A DNA stretch of 64,000 bases from Microbacterium sp. TNHR37B (GTDB lineage: Bacteria; Actinomycetota; Actinomycetes; Actinomycetales; Microbacteriaceae). Below the pieces are notes generated by a model. The model did not search any database, was not told the origin of the DNA, and saw only the letters and a program-made list of their open reading frames with translations. The stretch lies in contig NZ_LQGV01000001.1 of assembly GCF_001620065.1 (NCBI RefSeq), positions 434,001-498,000 of the forward strand. Direction: 5' to 3'. The position numbers and the translations under genes were made by a program. Within the stretch, counting starts at the first letter, position 1, and the number at the start of each line of letters is the position of its first letter. Below are positions 43,709-51,306 of this stretch, piece after piece.

Positions 43709-44706
43709 CCGTTACGCTCAAGCAGTCCACCGGTCCCGCGCACACGCGCATCTACGCCTACGGCGCGGCACGGGGCGAGAACCTCGTGCCGAACGATGAC
43801 CTCGTGGGCCCGATCGACTCGAGCGACGAATGGATCCGCCAGCGCACCGGCATCGTCACACGCGCACGCGCGAGCAGCGACGTCACGGCGATCGATCTGG
43901 CCACCGACGCCGTCGCCGAGGCGATCGCCCGTTCCGGGGTGGCGCCGTCGGACGTCGATGCCGTGATCGTCTCCACCATCTCCAACCCGAAGCAGACGCC
44001 GTCAGTGTCCGCGATCGTGGCCGACCGCGTCGGCGCGAACCCGGCAGCAGCGTACGACGTCAACGCCGCGTGCGCGGGCTTCGCGTATGGAGTGGCGCAG
44101 GCCGACGCACTCATCCGCGCCGGCGCCGCGACGTATGTCGCGGTCGTCGGCACGGAGAAGCTCAGCGACATCGTCGATCCCACCGACCGGTCCATCTCGT
44201 TCCTTCTCGGAGACGGCGCGGGAGCCGTCATCGTCGGGCCGAGCGACTTCCCGGGGATCGGACCGACGGTGTGGGGCTCGGACGGTTCGAAAGCCGATGC
44301 TGTCGGGATGAACCACACGCTCGTGGAGTTCCGCGACGGCGTAACACCGTGGCCGACGCTCCGTCAGGAGGGCCCCACGGTGTTCCGCTGGGCAGTGTGG
44401 GAGATGGTGAAGGTCGCCCGTCGCGCGCTCGAAGAGGCAGGCGTGGAGCCCAGCGATCTCGCGGCCTTCATTCCGCATCAGGCGAACATGCGCATCATCG
44501 ATGAGTTCGCCAAGCAGCTGGGGCTGCCGGAGAGCGTCGCGATCGGTCGCGACATCGAGACCACGGGGAACACGTCGGCGGCATCCATCCCGCTGGCCAC
44601 CCACCGCTTGCTCGAGGAGCGGCCGGAGCTCTCGGGCGGCCTCGCCCTCCAGATCGGCTTCGGTGCCGGGCTCGTGTTCGGGGCGCAGGTGGTCGTCCTC
44701 CCGTGA
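43705..44706 (+). CDS. fabH: 3-oxoacyl-ACP synthase III (KAS III)
   Basis: A 333-residue condensing enzyme starting fatty-acid chains from acyl-CoA and malonyl-ACP; in actinobacteria branched primers are usual. Active-site Cys123 in NAACAGFAYG, the His in FIPHQANMRI and Asn in GNTSAASIPL form the KAS III triad. GTG 43705 sits in the fabD stop overlap; the family N-terminus (ARIYAYGAARGENLVPN-type) fits. A second promoter-like box lies at its end before acpP. Confidence 0.96.
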   Translation: MTVTLKQSTGPAHTRIYAYGAARGENLVPNDDLVGPIDSSDEWIRQRTGIVTRARASSDVTAIDLATDAVAEAIARSGVAPSDVDAVIVSTISNPKQTPSVSAIVADRVGANPAAAYDVNAACAGFAYGVAQADALIRAGAATYVAVVGTEKLSDIVDPTDRSISFLLGDGAGAVIVGPSDFPGIGPTVWGSDGSKADAVGMNHTLVEFRDGVTPWPTLRQEGPTVFRWAVWEMVKVARRALEEAGVEPSDLAAFIPHQANMRIIDEFAKQLGLPESVAIGRDIETTGNTSAASIPLATHRLLEERPELSGGLALQIGFGAGLVFGAQVVVLP

Positions 44707-44724
44707 GGCGACTCGTCGCGCACC

Positions 44725-44751
44725 TAGACTTGCTACCGGCCGTGTGCCGGT
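44725..44751 (+). promoter_or_regulatory. Possible internal promoter and hairpin before acpP
   Basis: TAGACT at 44725-44730 is followed by a perfect hairpin ACCGGC-CGTGT-GCCGGT (44735-44751) about 40 bases before the acpP start. The box could give acpP an extra transcript, which would fit the high demand for ACP; the hairpin could stabilise that mRNA. Neither is proven. Confidence 0.4.
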
Positions 44752-44791
44752 GACACCTCATCCAGACCATCAGAAAACAAGGAGACATCCC

Positions 44792-45040
44792 ATGGCATTC
44801 ACCAACGACGAGGTCCTCGCAGGGCTCGCCGAGCTCATCACCGACGAGACCGGCATCTCCGCCGACGAGGTCGCGCTCGAGAAGTCCTTCACCGATGACC
44901 TCGACATCGACTCCATCTCGATGATGACGATCGTCGTCAACGCCGAGGAGAAGTTCGGCGTGACCATTCCCGACGAAGAGGTCAAGAACCTCAAGACCGT
45001 CGGCGACGCGGTGACCTTCATCACGTCCAACCAGGCCTGA
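44792..45040 (+). CDS. acpP: Acyl carrier protein
   Basis: An acidic 82-residue four-helix protein that carries growing acyl chains on a phosphopantetheine arm. The attachment site is Ser41 in DDLDIDSIS; the start MAFTNDEVLAGLAELI and end are typical. GGAGA lies six bases before ATG 44792. The 86-base gap from fabH contains the internal promoter candidate. Confidence 0.97.
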   Translation: MAFTNDEVLAGLAELITDETGISADEVALEKSFTDDLDIDSISMMTIVVNAEEKFGVTIPDEEVKNLKTVGDAVTFITSNQA

Positions 45041-45109
45041 CCTGCACGAGCCCCGACGGGGACGGTGCGGGACTCGCATCCGTCCCCGTCGCCGCAGTAT
45101 GAGGAACAC

Positions 45110-46348
45110 ATGAGCAACAAGCGCATCGTCGTCACCGGAATCGGCGCGTCCAGCCCCATCGGCGGAACCGCCCCCGAGAGCTGGGAGGCTCTCCTCGCCG
45201 GTGCGTCCGGCACGAGCACCCTCGAGTACGACTGGGTCGAGAAGTACTCGCTTCCTGTCACCTTCGCCGCCCAGGCCAAGGTGCGGCCCGACACGGTGCT
45301 GGAGCGACCGGTCGCCAAGCGACTCGATCCGTCGTCTCAGTTCGCCCTCGTGGCCGCGATGGAGGCGTGGGCCGATGCCGGCTCCCCCGAGGTCGAGCCC
45401 GAGCGTCTCGGGATCGACTTCGCCACGGGGATCGGCGGACTGTGGACCCTGCTGGACGCGTGGGACACGCTGCGCGAAAAGGGACCTCGTCGCGTTCTGC
45501 CGATGACCGTTCCCATGCTCATGCCCAACGCCGCGGCCGGGAACCTCTCGCTCCACTTCGGTGCCCGTGCCTACGCGCGGACGGTGGCCAGTGCGTGCGC
45601 CTCCAGCACCGAGTCGCTGGTCAACGCCGTCGAGCACCTGCGGGCCGGCCTCGCCGATGTCGTGATCGCCGGGGGGACCGAATCGGTCATCCACCCGATC
45701 ACCATCTCCTCCTTCGCATCGATGCAGGCGCTGTCGCGTCGCAACGACTCCCCCGAGACCGCTTCTCGCCCGGCCAGCATCGACCGTGACGGCTTCGTCA
45801 TGGGCGAGGGGGCCGGCGTGCTGATCCTCGAGACCGAGGAGCACGCCAAGGCGCGCGGTGCCAAGATCTACGCGGCCGTCGTCGGAGGCGGCGTCACGGC
45901 CGATTCTTACCACATCACGGCCAACGACCCCGAGGGGACCGGTGCCGCGCGCGCCGTGCACCTGGCGCTCAGCGCCGCCGGACGGTCCGTGGACGAAGTC
46001 ACGCACGTCAACGCGCACGCCACCTCGACGCCCGTCGGCGACCCGAACGAGTACGTGGCTCTCCACAGCGTCTTCGGCGATCGGATCGACGAGATCCCGG
46101 TCTCAGCCACCAAGGCCTCGACGGGGCACCTTCTGGGCGGCACCGGCGCGCTGGAGGCCATCTTCACGGTCCTGGCGCTCCGCGACCGCGTGGCGCCTCC
46201 GACGATCAACCTCACCGAGCAGGATCCCGCTGTTCCCTTCCGCCTCTCGGGACAGCCCATGCCGCTCGGTGCCGGTGACCAGCTCGCGATCAGCAACTCC
46301 TTCGGGTTCGGTGGCCACAACGCCGTCGTGGCCTTCGAATCGGTCTGA
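45110..46348 (+). CDS. fabF: 3-oxoacyl-ACP synthase II (KAS II)
   Basis: A 412-residue chain-elongating condensing enzyme. Cys163 in SACASST, His in NAHATSTPVGD, and His in TGHLLGGTGALEA make the KAS II catalytic set. Start MSNKRIVVTGIGA is typical and GAGGA lies just upstream. The operon ends here with a strong terminator. Confidence 0.96.
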   Translation: MSNKRIVVTGIGASSPIGGTAPESWEALLAGASGTSTLEYDWVEKYSLPVTFAAQAKVRPDTVLERPVAKRLDPSSQFALVAAMEAWADAGSPEVEPERLGIDFATGIGGLWTLLDAWDTLREKGPRRVLPMTVPMLMPNAAAGNLSLHFGARAYARTVASACASSTESLVNAVEHLRAGLADVVIAGGTESVIHPITISSFASMQALSRRNDSPETASRPASIDRDGFVMGEGAGVLILETEEHAKARGAKIYAAVVGGGVTADSYHITANDPEGTGAARAVHLALSAAGRSVDEVTHVNAHATSTPVGDPNEYVALHSVFGDRIDEIPVSATKASTGHLLGGTGALEAIFTVLALRDRVAPPTINLTEQDPAVPFRLSGQPMPLGAGDQLAISNSFGFGGHNAVVAFESV

Positions 46349-46365
46349 CCAACCTGCCCAGACGA

Positions 46366-46402
46366 AAGGACGCCCTCCGCGAAGCCAGCGGAGGGCGTCC
46401 TT
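46366..46402 (+). terminator. Terminator of the fab operon
   Basis: Perfect 15-bp stem AAGGACGCCCTCCGC / GCGGAGGGCGTCCTT with seven-base loop GAAGCCA, followed by TTCTTTC. A classical Rho-independent terminator 18 bases past the fabF stop. The remaining 160 bases to the DUF3145 gene show only a small GATGAG/CTCATC hairpin at 46509-46523. Confidence 0.95.
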
Positions 46403-46562
46403 CTTTCGGGTGAGGCGGCCGGCACGTGTTCCCACTCCCCGGGAAGCCGTCCGAGGGCGGTACTGGCGCTCCCGCGCCGCCTGGTGTGTGAAGTTGTGCC
46501 GACGGCCCGATGAGCCCCTCATCAGAGAGGTGTCGGGGCCGGTGGGTCCGTCTCGCGCGGCC

Positions 46563-47066
46563 TCAGCCGACTTTGTGGAGCCAGACCACGGGTGCATCGT
46601 CGCTGGCGTGGCGGAAGGGCTCGAGCTCCTCATCCCACGCCGCGCCGAGGGCGACATCGAGTTCGCGCTGGAGCTCGGCGACATCGCCGGCCGCGATCTC
46701 CATCGCGTAGCGAATGCGGTCCTCCCCGATGACGACGTTGCCGGCAGTATCGGTCTGGGCGAAGTGGATGCCGAGACCCGGCGTGTGCAGCCAGCGCCCT
46801 CCGTCGCTGCGGGGCGTCGGGTCCTCCGTCACCTCGAAGCGCAAGTGCTCCCACCCGCGGATAGCGGTGGCCAGGGCGGCGCCGGTACCGACGTTGCCCT
46901 CCCAGTAGAACTCGGCGCGGCGACTGCCCGCGAGCACCGGCTGGTCCGCCCAATCGAAGTTGACGGCGTGGCCGAGGGCGCGTCCCACCGCCCACTCCAG
47001 GTGGGGGCACAACGCGCGTGGCGCGGAGTGAATGAAGATCACTCCACGCGCTTGATGTGTCGCCAT
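46563..47066 (-). CDS. DUF3145 domain-containing protein
   Basis: A 167-residue soluble protein matching DUF3145, conserved after the fab operon in actinobacteria. The start GVIFIHSAPRALCPHLEWAVG and middle AEFYWEGNVGTGAAL are recognisable. Function unknown; synteny hints at a lipid or envelope link, but that is an inference. ATG 47066 has GGAGAG upstream; the frame extends 28 residues further upstream without family resemblance. Convergent with fabF. A striking palindrome sits over its promoter candidate. Confidence 0.88.
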   Translation of the reverse strand: MATHQARGVIFIHSAPRALCPHLEWAVGRALGHAVNFDWADQPVLAGSRRAEFYWEGNVGTGAALATAIRGWEHLRFEVTEDPTPRSDGGRWLHTPGLGIHFAQTDTAGNVVIGEDRIRYAMEIAAGDVAELQRELDVALGAAWDEELEPFRHASDDAPVVWLHKVG

Positions 47067-47152
47067 CGTTCTCTCCGTTTCGTCAGGTACGTCTTCCCCT
47101 ACGACCTGAACGGTGCGAGCCGATGTGCGGCGATGTATGTGGTTGTGCATTC

Positions 47153-47196
47153 AGTATGACGGACGCGCTGGACGAATGACAAGCCTGTCATTCGTC
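47153..47196 (-). promoter_or_regulatory. Promoter with perfect palindrome over the -35 for the DUF3145 gene
   Basis: Minus strand: TTGTCA (47177-47182), 18-base spacer, CATACT (47153-47158), giving a start about 80 bases before the DUF3145 ATG. Around the -35 are perfect 11-bp arms GACGAATGACA (47171-47181) and TGTCATTCGTC (47186-47196) with a 4-base loop. It could be an operator, or a hairpin at the 3' end of the tRNA transcript, which ends at 47200. No T-run follows, so a terminator is less likely. Confidence 0.6.
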
Positions 47197-47199
47197 ATG

Positions 47200-47273
47200 T
47201 AGGGCGGGTGGGACTTGAACCCACGATCGTCGGGTTATGAGCCCGCTGCCTTGACCAGCTTGGCCACCGCCCC
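47200..47273 (-). tRNA. tRNA-Met (anticodon CAT)
   Basis: A 74-nt cloverleaf: acceptor GGGGCGG with CCGCCCT (a G1-T72 wobble), D-arm starting GCCAAGCTGGTCAAGGC, anticodon loop CTCATAA, T-arm GTGGGTTCAAGTCCCAC, discriminator A, no CCA. The D-stem has the C11-G24 pair of elongators, so it is probably elongator Met, although three G-C pairs next to the anticodon loop are initiator-like. CAT could also be a lysidine-modified tRNA-Ile2; sequence alone does not exclude it. Confidence 0.8.
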
Positions 47274-47335
47274 TCCCGGCGTGAACGCCGGCCGCGGCCA
47301 CTGGGGCCGCTCCCCCGAGCCTACCGGTGTGGGGG

Positions 47336-48424
47336 CTACCGCCGCGGTCGCAGATCCTTGTCGTCGTCCACGGGCGGATCAGGCCAGACCTTGGAGACGG
47401 CCTCCGTGATCCGGATCGAGCCGGTCTTCGTCGACGGCAGGTCGGACAGCGAGCCGCTGCTCCCCCGCGCGATGGGGATCTCCTGGCTGTTGCTCACGAC
47501 CTCGGGGTGGTAGCGGGCGAGCTGGAAGACGCCGGCGACGGCCAGCGCCCCGGCCGCGGCGAATCCGATGTAGGCACCGAAGGGCGCCCCCTCCGCCTCG
47601 CGCAGCACGACGAGTCCGATCACGATGGCGATCATGGGGTCGACGACCGTCAGCCCCGCGATCACGAGGTCGGGGGGGCCAGAGGCGTAGGCGGTCTGCA
47701 CGAAGTAGGCACCGACCGCCGTCCCGGCCAAGAGGGCGGCGACACACAGCATCGTGAGCCACTCGAAATCGCCCGAGGAGATCCGGCTGATGACGACCTT
47801 TGCGAGGGTGGCGACGAAGCCGTAGACGATGCCGGCCGCGACGATGTAGAAGAGCGCGCCCATACGGTGTCTGAGCCACGCCCACAGCCCTGAGAGGACG
47901 AGCACGACCGCCGCGAGGATGATCAGCACCGTGATGAGCTGCCCGTCCGAGATGGGCGTCTCGGTGGCGTAGAGAGCGGCGATGGTGACGAACACCAGAA
48001 TCCCGCCGACGCACATGGTGATGGCCGCGATCGAACGTCGGGTGGGGCGGTGGCCGGAGATCCGTGCATTGAGGAGCGTCGTGATGACCAGCGAGACGGC
48101 CCCGAGGGGCTGCACCAGGATAAGGGGGGCGTAGGTGAGCGCCGCGAGCTGGCAGACGATCGCGAGACCCAACATGAGGGTGCCGATCACCCACGACGGA
48201 CGGCGCAGGAGGTTGAGGAGCTGTCCACCGGTGAGACCGGTGCCGCCATCGACCTTCGTCAGGCGCTCGACCTTCTGCACACCGCGGTGCTGGTACTGGG
48301 CGCCGAACGACATGAACACGGCGCCGAGAAGGGCGAGGGGGATGCCGATCAGGATCCCGGGGTCGCGAAAGACCCCCACGAGCTCCTCGGTGAGGTCATC
48401 GATGGCAAGCTCCGCGATTCCCAC
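47336..48424 (-). CDS. DMT-superfamily transporter
   Basis: A 362-residue integral membrane protein with about nine or ten helices, e.g. GILIGIPLALLGAVFMSFGA and LILVQPLGAVSLVITTLLNA, and a hydrophilic C-terminal tail of about 60 residues. It belongs to the drug/metabolite transporter superfamily; members of this actinobacterial group have been linked to Mg or metabolite export but the substrate cannot be read here. GTG 48424 has TAGTGT six bases upstream, a leaderless pattern. Divergent from def. Confidence 0.85.
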   Translation of the reverse strand: MGIAELAIDDLTEELVGVFRDPGILIGIPLALLGAVFMSFGAQYQHRGVQKVERLTKVDGGTGLTGGQLLNLLRRPSWVIGTLMLGLAIVCQLAALTYAPLILVQPLGAVSLVITTLLNARISGHRPTRRSIAAITMCVGGILVFVTIAALYATETPISDGQLITVLIILAAVVLVLSGLWAWLRHRMGALFYIVAAGIVYGFVATLAKVVISRISSGDFEWLTMLCVAALLAGTAVGAYFVQTAYASGPPDLVIAGLTVVDPMIAIVIGLVVLREAEGAPFGAYIGFAAAGALAVAGVFQLARYHPEVVSNSQEIPIARGSSGSLSDLPSTKTGSIRITEAVSKVWPDPPVDDDKDLRPRR

Positions 48425-48465
48425 CCCTCGACACTAACGGCAGCGCGCCTGGATAGGCTGAGGAC

Positions 48466-49032
48466 GTGGCTGTTCTCCCGATTCGCATCATGGGCGATCC
48501 CGTCCTGCACGCTCCCGCCAGTCCCGTCGGCGAGGTCGACGACGAGGTGCGCCAGCTCGTAGCCGACATGTTCGAAACGATGGATGCGGCGCCTGGAGTA
48601 GGTCTCGCGGCACCGCAGGTCGGCGTTGGGCTCCGCATCTACACGTACAGCTATGAAGATGACGAAGGTGCGCCTTGGCGCGGTGTCATCGTGAACCCGG
48701 AGCTCTGGATGCGTCCGCTGGAGCCGGGCGAACCCGACCCCGAGGAGGAGTCGGAGGGGTGTCTGTCCGTCCCCGGCGAGCGGTTTCCGCTCCGCCGGTC
48801 CGATTCGGTCATGGTCACCGGAACCGACCTCGACGGCGCTCCCGTCCGCATCGAGGTCGACGGCTGGCGCGCGCGCATCATGCAGCACGAGTTCGACCAC
48901 CTGGATGGCGTTCTCTACATCGACCGGTTGTCCGGCGCCGACGCGAAGACGATGCAGAAGGTCGCGCGGAAGCGTGGGTGGGGGCGCCCTGGGCTCTCGT
49001 GGATGCCGGGCGTGGACGACCTCGACGCCTGA
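48466..49032 (+). CDS. def: Peptide deformylase
   Basis: A 188-residue metalloenzyme removing the formyl group from new proteins. All three motifs are present: GVGLAAPQVG (44-53), EGCLSVPG with metal ligand Cys99, and QHEFDHLDG with ligands H141/H145 and catalytic E142. GTG 48466 has TAGGCT six bases upstream (leaderless). A short frame after the stop contains a string looking like a protein end but no start (see rejected). Confidence 0.95.
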   Translation: MAVLPIRIMGDPVLHAPASPVGEVDDEVRQLVADMFETMDAAPGVGLAAPQVGVGLRIYTYSYEDDEGAPWRGVIVNPELWMRPLEPGEPDPEEESEGCLSVPGERFPLRRSDSVMVTGTDLDGAPVRIEVDGWRARIMQHEFDHLDGVLYIDRLSGADAKTMQKVARKRGWGRPGLSWMPGVDDLDA

Positions 49033-49100
49033 CGCGTTCACAGGGCCGTCCGCGGAGCCCGTGCCGATCAACGTCACGCAGCTGAAGGACACCTACTGAC

Positions 49101-49859
49101 ATGAGCACTCGCGCAAAACTCACCTCGGTGGCAGCCGCCGTCCCCCTCGTTGCTGTCACCGGCTGCGCGGAGGTCTCGGCCGTCGCTGAGAACTCCGAGT
49201 CCGCACGGCCTCGCTCCTCCTTGGCGGGGCACGAGACAGTGTTCTCGGAGGGGCTGGATGCCCTCCCCTCGGAGACACTCACGGACTGGGTCAGTTACGC
49301 CGACGCAGTTGTTGTTGTGCGCGTGAGCACGGAGACGAGCGGAAAACTGACGAGCGACGAGGAGCAGGCCGGCGAAGGGCTGGAACTGCGCTACGTCGAT
49401 CTTGACATCCTCGCTACCCTCTGGACCGGGCCGCGAGGTTTGACGCCCGATTCACAGATCACGGTATCTCCGAACGCGTGGGTCGTCAGCGCCGGTGAGA
49501 AGGATCGGCTGCTCGTCTTCGCAGAGGCGTCACGCATGGAGGTCGGGCGGGAGTACCTTGTTCCCCTCGTCCACGATGACGCGTTCGATCCGGCCTGGCA
49601 AGCGCTCGCGATCACATCCGTGTTGCCCTTCGACGGTGGAGTGGTGGGGCAGGGGGAAGTGCTGCTCGACGAGACAGGTGCCACGGTACTGCCGGAGGAG
49701 CTGTCGAACGCGGCGCAGAGCCTGTGGCGTGCCGGGCGGGAAGATGTCATCCGGCTGCTGGAGTCGCCTCCGCCCGACGCCACCGCGAAAGAGCTGTCTT
49801 CGCTCGCGCCCACTGACCGTTTCCGCGAGGTGCAGAAAGCGGCAGGTCCGGAGGAGTGA
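49101..49859 (+). CDS. Putative lipoprotein, unknown function
   Basis: A 252-residue protein with a lipoprotein signal peptide: KLTSVAAAVPLVAVTGC with lipobox VTG-C and Cys22. The rest is acidic and soluble, probably extracytoplasmic; it contains ADAVVVVRVSTETSG and LLVFAEASRMEVGREYLVPL, which recall beta-rich binding folds. No family recognised. Its codon use is slightly less GC-biased than its neighbours, so it may be accessory. AAGGACACCTACTGAC precedes ATG 49101. Confidence 0.65.
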   Translation: MSTRAKLTSVAAAVPLVAVTGCAEVSAVAENSESARPRSSLAGHETVFSEGLDALPSETLTDWVSYADAVVVVRVSTETSGKLTSDEEQAGEGLELRYVDLDILATLWTGPRGLTPDSQITVSPNAWVVSAGEKDRLLVFAEASRMEVGREYLVPLVHDDAFDPAWQALAITSVLPFDGGVVGQGEVLLDETGATVLPEELSNAAQSLWRAGREDVIRLLESPPPDATAKELSSLAPTDRFREVQKAAGPEE

Positions 49860-49882
49860 ACAGCGGACCGTAAGGTCTCCTC

Positions 49883-50215
49883 TCAGCTCTGCCGGAATGG
49901 TGTGTCCGGGAGCCGCAGCGGATCAACCGGCAGCGCCGCGCCGATCTGCGATGCTGCCTCTGGATCCTGGTAGGGGTGAGTGGGCCGACTGCGCCCCAAC
50001 TGGGCGTCGGAGTACTCATCTGAGGCGTAGAGCTCGGGCGTGCCTTTGCGACGAGGAGTGGGAAGAGAGAGCGCCGCGATGAGAAGTAGCCCGACCCCGA
50101 TCACTGTGGGAAGAAGCCAGACGGGCCATCGCAGGATGGTGGCAGTCAGACACAGTCCCAGACCACCGAGAACCACAGCGACGATCCCGATCCTTCGCCA
50201 GCGAATTCCAGCCAT
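49883..50215 (-). CDS. Small two-helix membrane protein
   Basis: A 110-residue protein: two transmembrane helices (about residues 8-26 and 31-49) followed by a polar tail containing TPELYASDEYSDAQ. No family recognised. Lies convergent with the lipoprotein gene. ATG 50215 has no obvious ribosome site; the region upstream holds no other start. Probably a genus-level accessory gene. Confidence 0.6.
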   Translation of the reverse strand: MAGIRWRRIGIVAVVLGGLGLCLTATILRWPVWLLPTVIGVGLLLIAALSLPTPRRKGTPELYASDEYSDAQLGRSRPTHPYQDPEAASQIGAALPVDPLRLPDTPFRQS

Positions 50216-50319
50216 GGCCTCACGCTAGCGCTCCTCCTCCGAGGAGGCATACGACAGTGCCGCAGCGCGTTGACAGGGGACATCCGCGGAACCTCGCCGC
50301 GCAATCACGGGCAAAGAGA

Positions 50320-50349
50320 AACGGCCTCGAGGTGGAGCTCGAAGCCGTT
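50320..50349 (-). terminator. Terminator after tRNA-Asn
   Basis: On the minus strand AACGGCTTCGAG, loop CTCCAC, CTCGAGGCCGTT (12 bp with one G-T pair) followed by TTCTCTTT. It lies three bases past the tRNA-Asn 3' end, a standard intrinsic terminator. Confidence 0.9.
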
Positions 50350-50352
50350 CAG

Positions 50353-50425
50353 CTCCCCGGCTTGGACTCGAACCAAGAACCTATCGGTTAACAGCCGATT
50401 GCTCTGCCAATTGAGCTACCGAGGA
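50353..50425 (-). tRNA. tRNA-Asn (anticodon GTT)
   Basis: A 73-nt cloverleaf on the minus strand: acceptor TCCTCGG/CCGGGGA with G discriminator, D-arm GCTCAATTGGCAGAGC, anticodon stem ATCGG/CCGAT with loop CTGTTAA, T-arm TTGGTTCGAGTCCAA. Anticodon GTT reads asparagine codons. CCA not encoded. Intrinsic terminator follows. Confidence 0.95.
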
Positions 50426-50508
50426 TCAGCCCGCCTCGCGGTGGGCAACCCGACTATCGTAGCAAAGCTCGCGGGCTCCCGATGACACCGCTCGGCACGG
50501 GCGCGTCG

Positions 50509-51273
50509 TCACGAGGCGAGCGGCGTGGTCCCGTCGGGCGTCCAGATGAGGCCGTCCACGCTGGGGCCGTAGCCGACGACGTGGCCGGACTTGAGCACGA
50601 GCACGTCGGCGTCGAGCTCGGCAATCGACTCGGGGTCGTTCATGACCACGATGGAGGACATTCCGTAGTTCGCCCGCCGCCGTCGCAGCGCGTCGCGCGC
50701 GGCGACACGCACCTCGACATCCAGGTTGCCGAAGGGCTCATCTCCGACGAAGACGCGGGGGTCGAGGACGAGAGCACGAGCGAGCGCGACGCGCTGGCGC
50801 ATGCCGGCGCTCAGCTCATACGGGTACTTCCCCGCTGCTCCGAGCGGCAGTTCCAGCTCGTCGAGCAGCGACGCGACGCGGACCGCCAGGGCGCGGGAGT
50901 TCACACGCCGGTCGCGAGACGTGATCGGCGCGGCGATCACTTCCGACACCGTCAAGCGGGGCGGGAGGGTCGCGCCCGCGGCCTGCGCCATGTAGCCGGT
51001 CAGATACGTCCGCATCCGGCGCGTGCGGCCGGCCTTGCGCACCGAGAGGCCCGCGACGGACGCCTCGCCTCCGAGCACTCGAAGCTCCTCGTCGGCGCCG
51101 GCGAGGAGGGCCGCGAGAGTCGACTTGCCGGCGCCGGTCGGCCCCATGATGGCGAGGACTCCCCCTGTGGAGAGGTCGAACGTCACGCCGTCGACGACGC
51201 GCTCGCCACTCCCCCGTCCGATAGAGAGGTCACTCGCGCGGACGGCGGCATCGTCGTCGGGTCTGCGGGGCAT
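50509..51273 (-). CDS. ABC transporter ATP-binding protein
   Basis: A 254-residue ABC ATPase: Walker A GPTGAGKST, Q-loop near GYMAQAAG, signature ELSAGMRQRVALARAL (SAGM in place of SGGQ), Walker B RVFVGDEPFGNLD and a D-loop. Permease genes are not adjacent, so its partner is elsewhere or it is a soluble ABC protein. ATG 51273 is chosen because AGGA stands eight bases upstream; ATG 51282 adds three residues. It lies 33 bases after dnaG and may be the last gene of the dusB-dgt-dnaG operon. Confidence 0.85.
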   Translation of the reverse strand: MPRRPDDDAAVRASDLSIGRGSGERVVDGVTFDLSTGGVLAIMGPTGAGKSTLAALLAGADEELRVLGGEASVAGLSVRKAGRTRRMRTYLTGYMAQAAGATLPPRLTVSEVIAAPITSRDRRVNSRALAVRVASLLDELELPLGAAGKYPYELSAGMRQRVALARALVLDPRVFVGDEPFGNLDVEVRVAARDALRRRRANYGMSSIVVMNDPESIAELDADVLVLKSGHVVGYGPSVDGLIWTPDGTTPLAS

Positions 51274-51306
51274 GCGACCCATCCTGCCTCGTCTGAGCGG
51301 ACGGGG

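Noticed and set aside
49033..49100. Plus-strand frame ending AEPVPINVTQLKDTY just before the lipoprotein gene
   Set aside because: It reads like a protein end and stops one base before the lipoprotein start, but it has no separate start or ribosome site and overlaps def in another frame; chance or a gene remnant cannot be distinguished.
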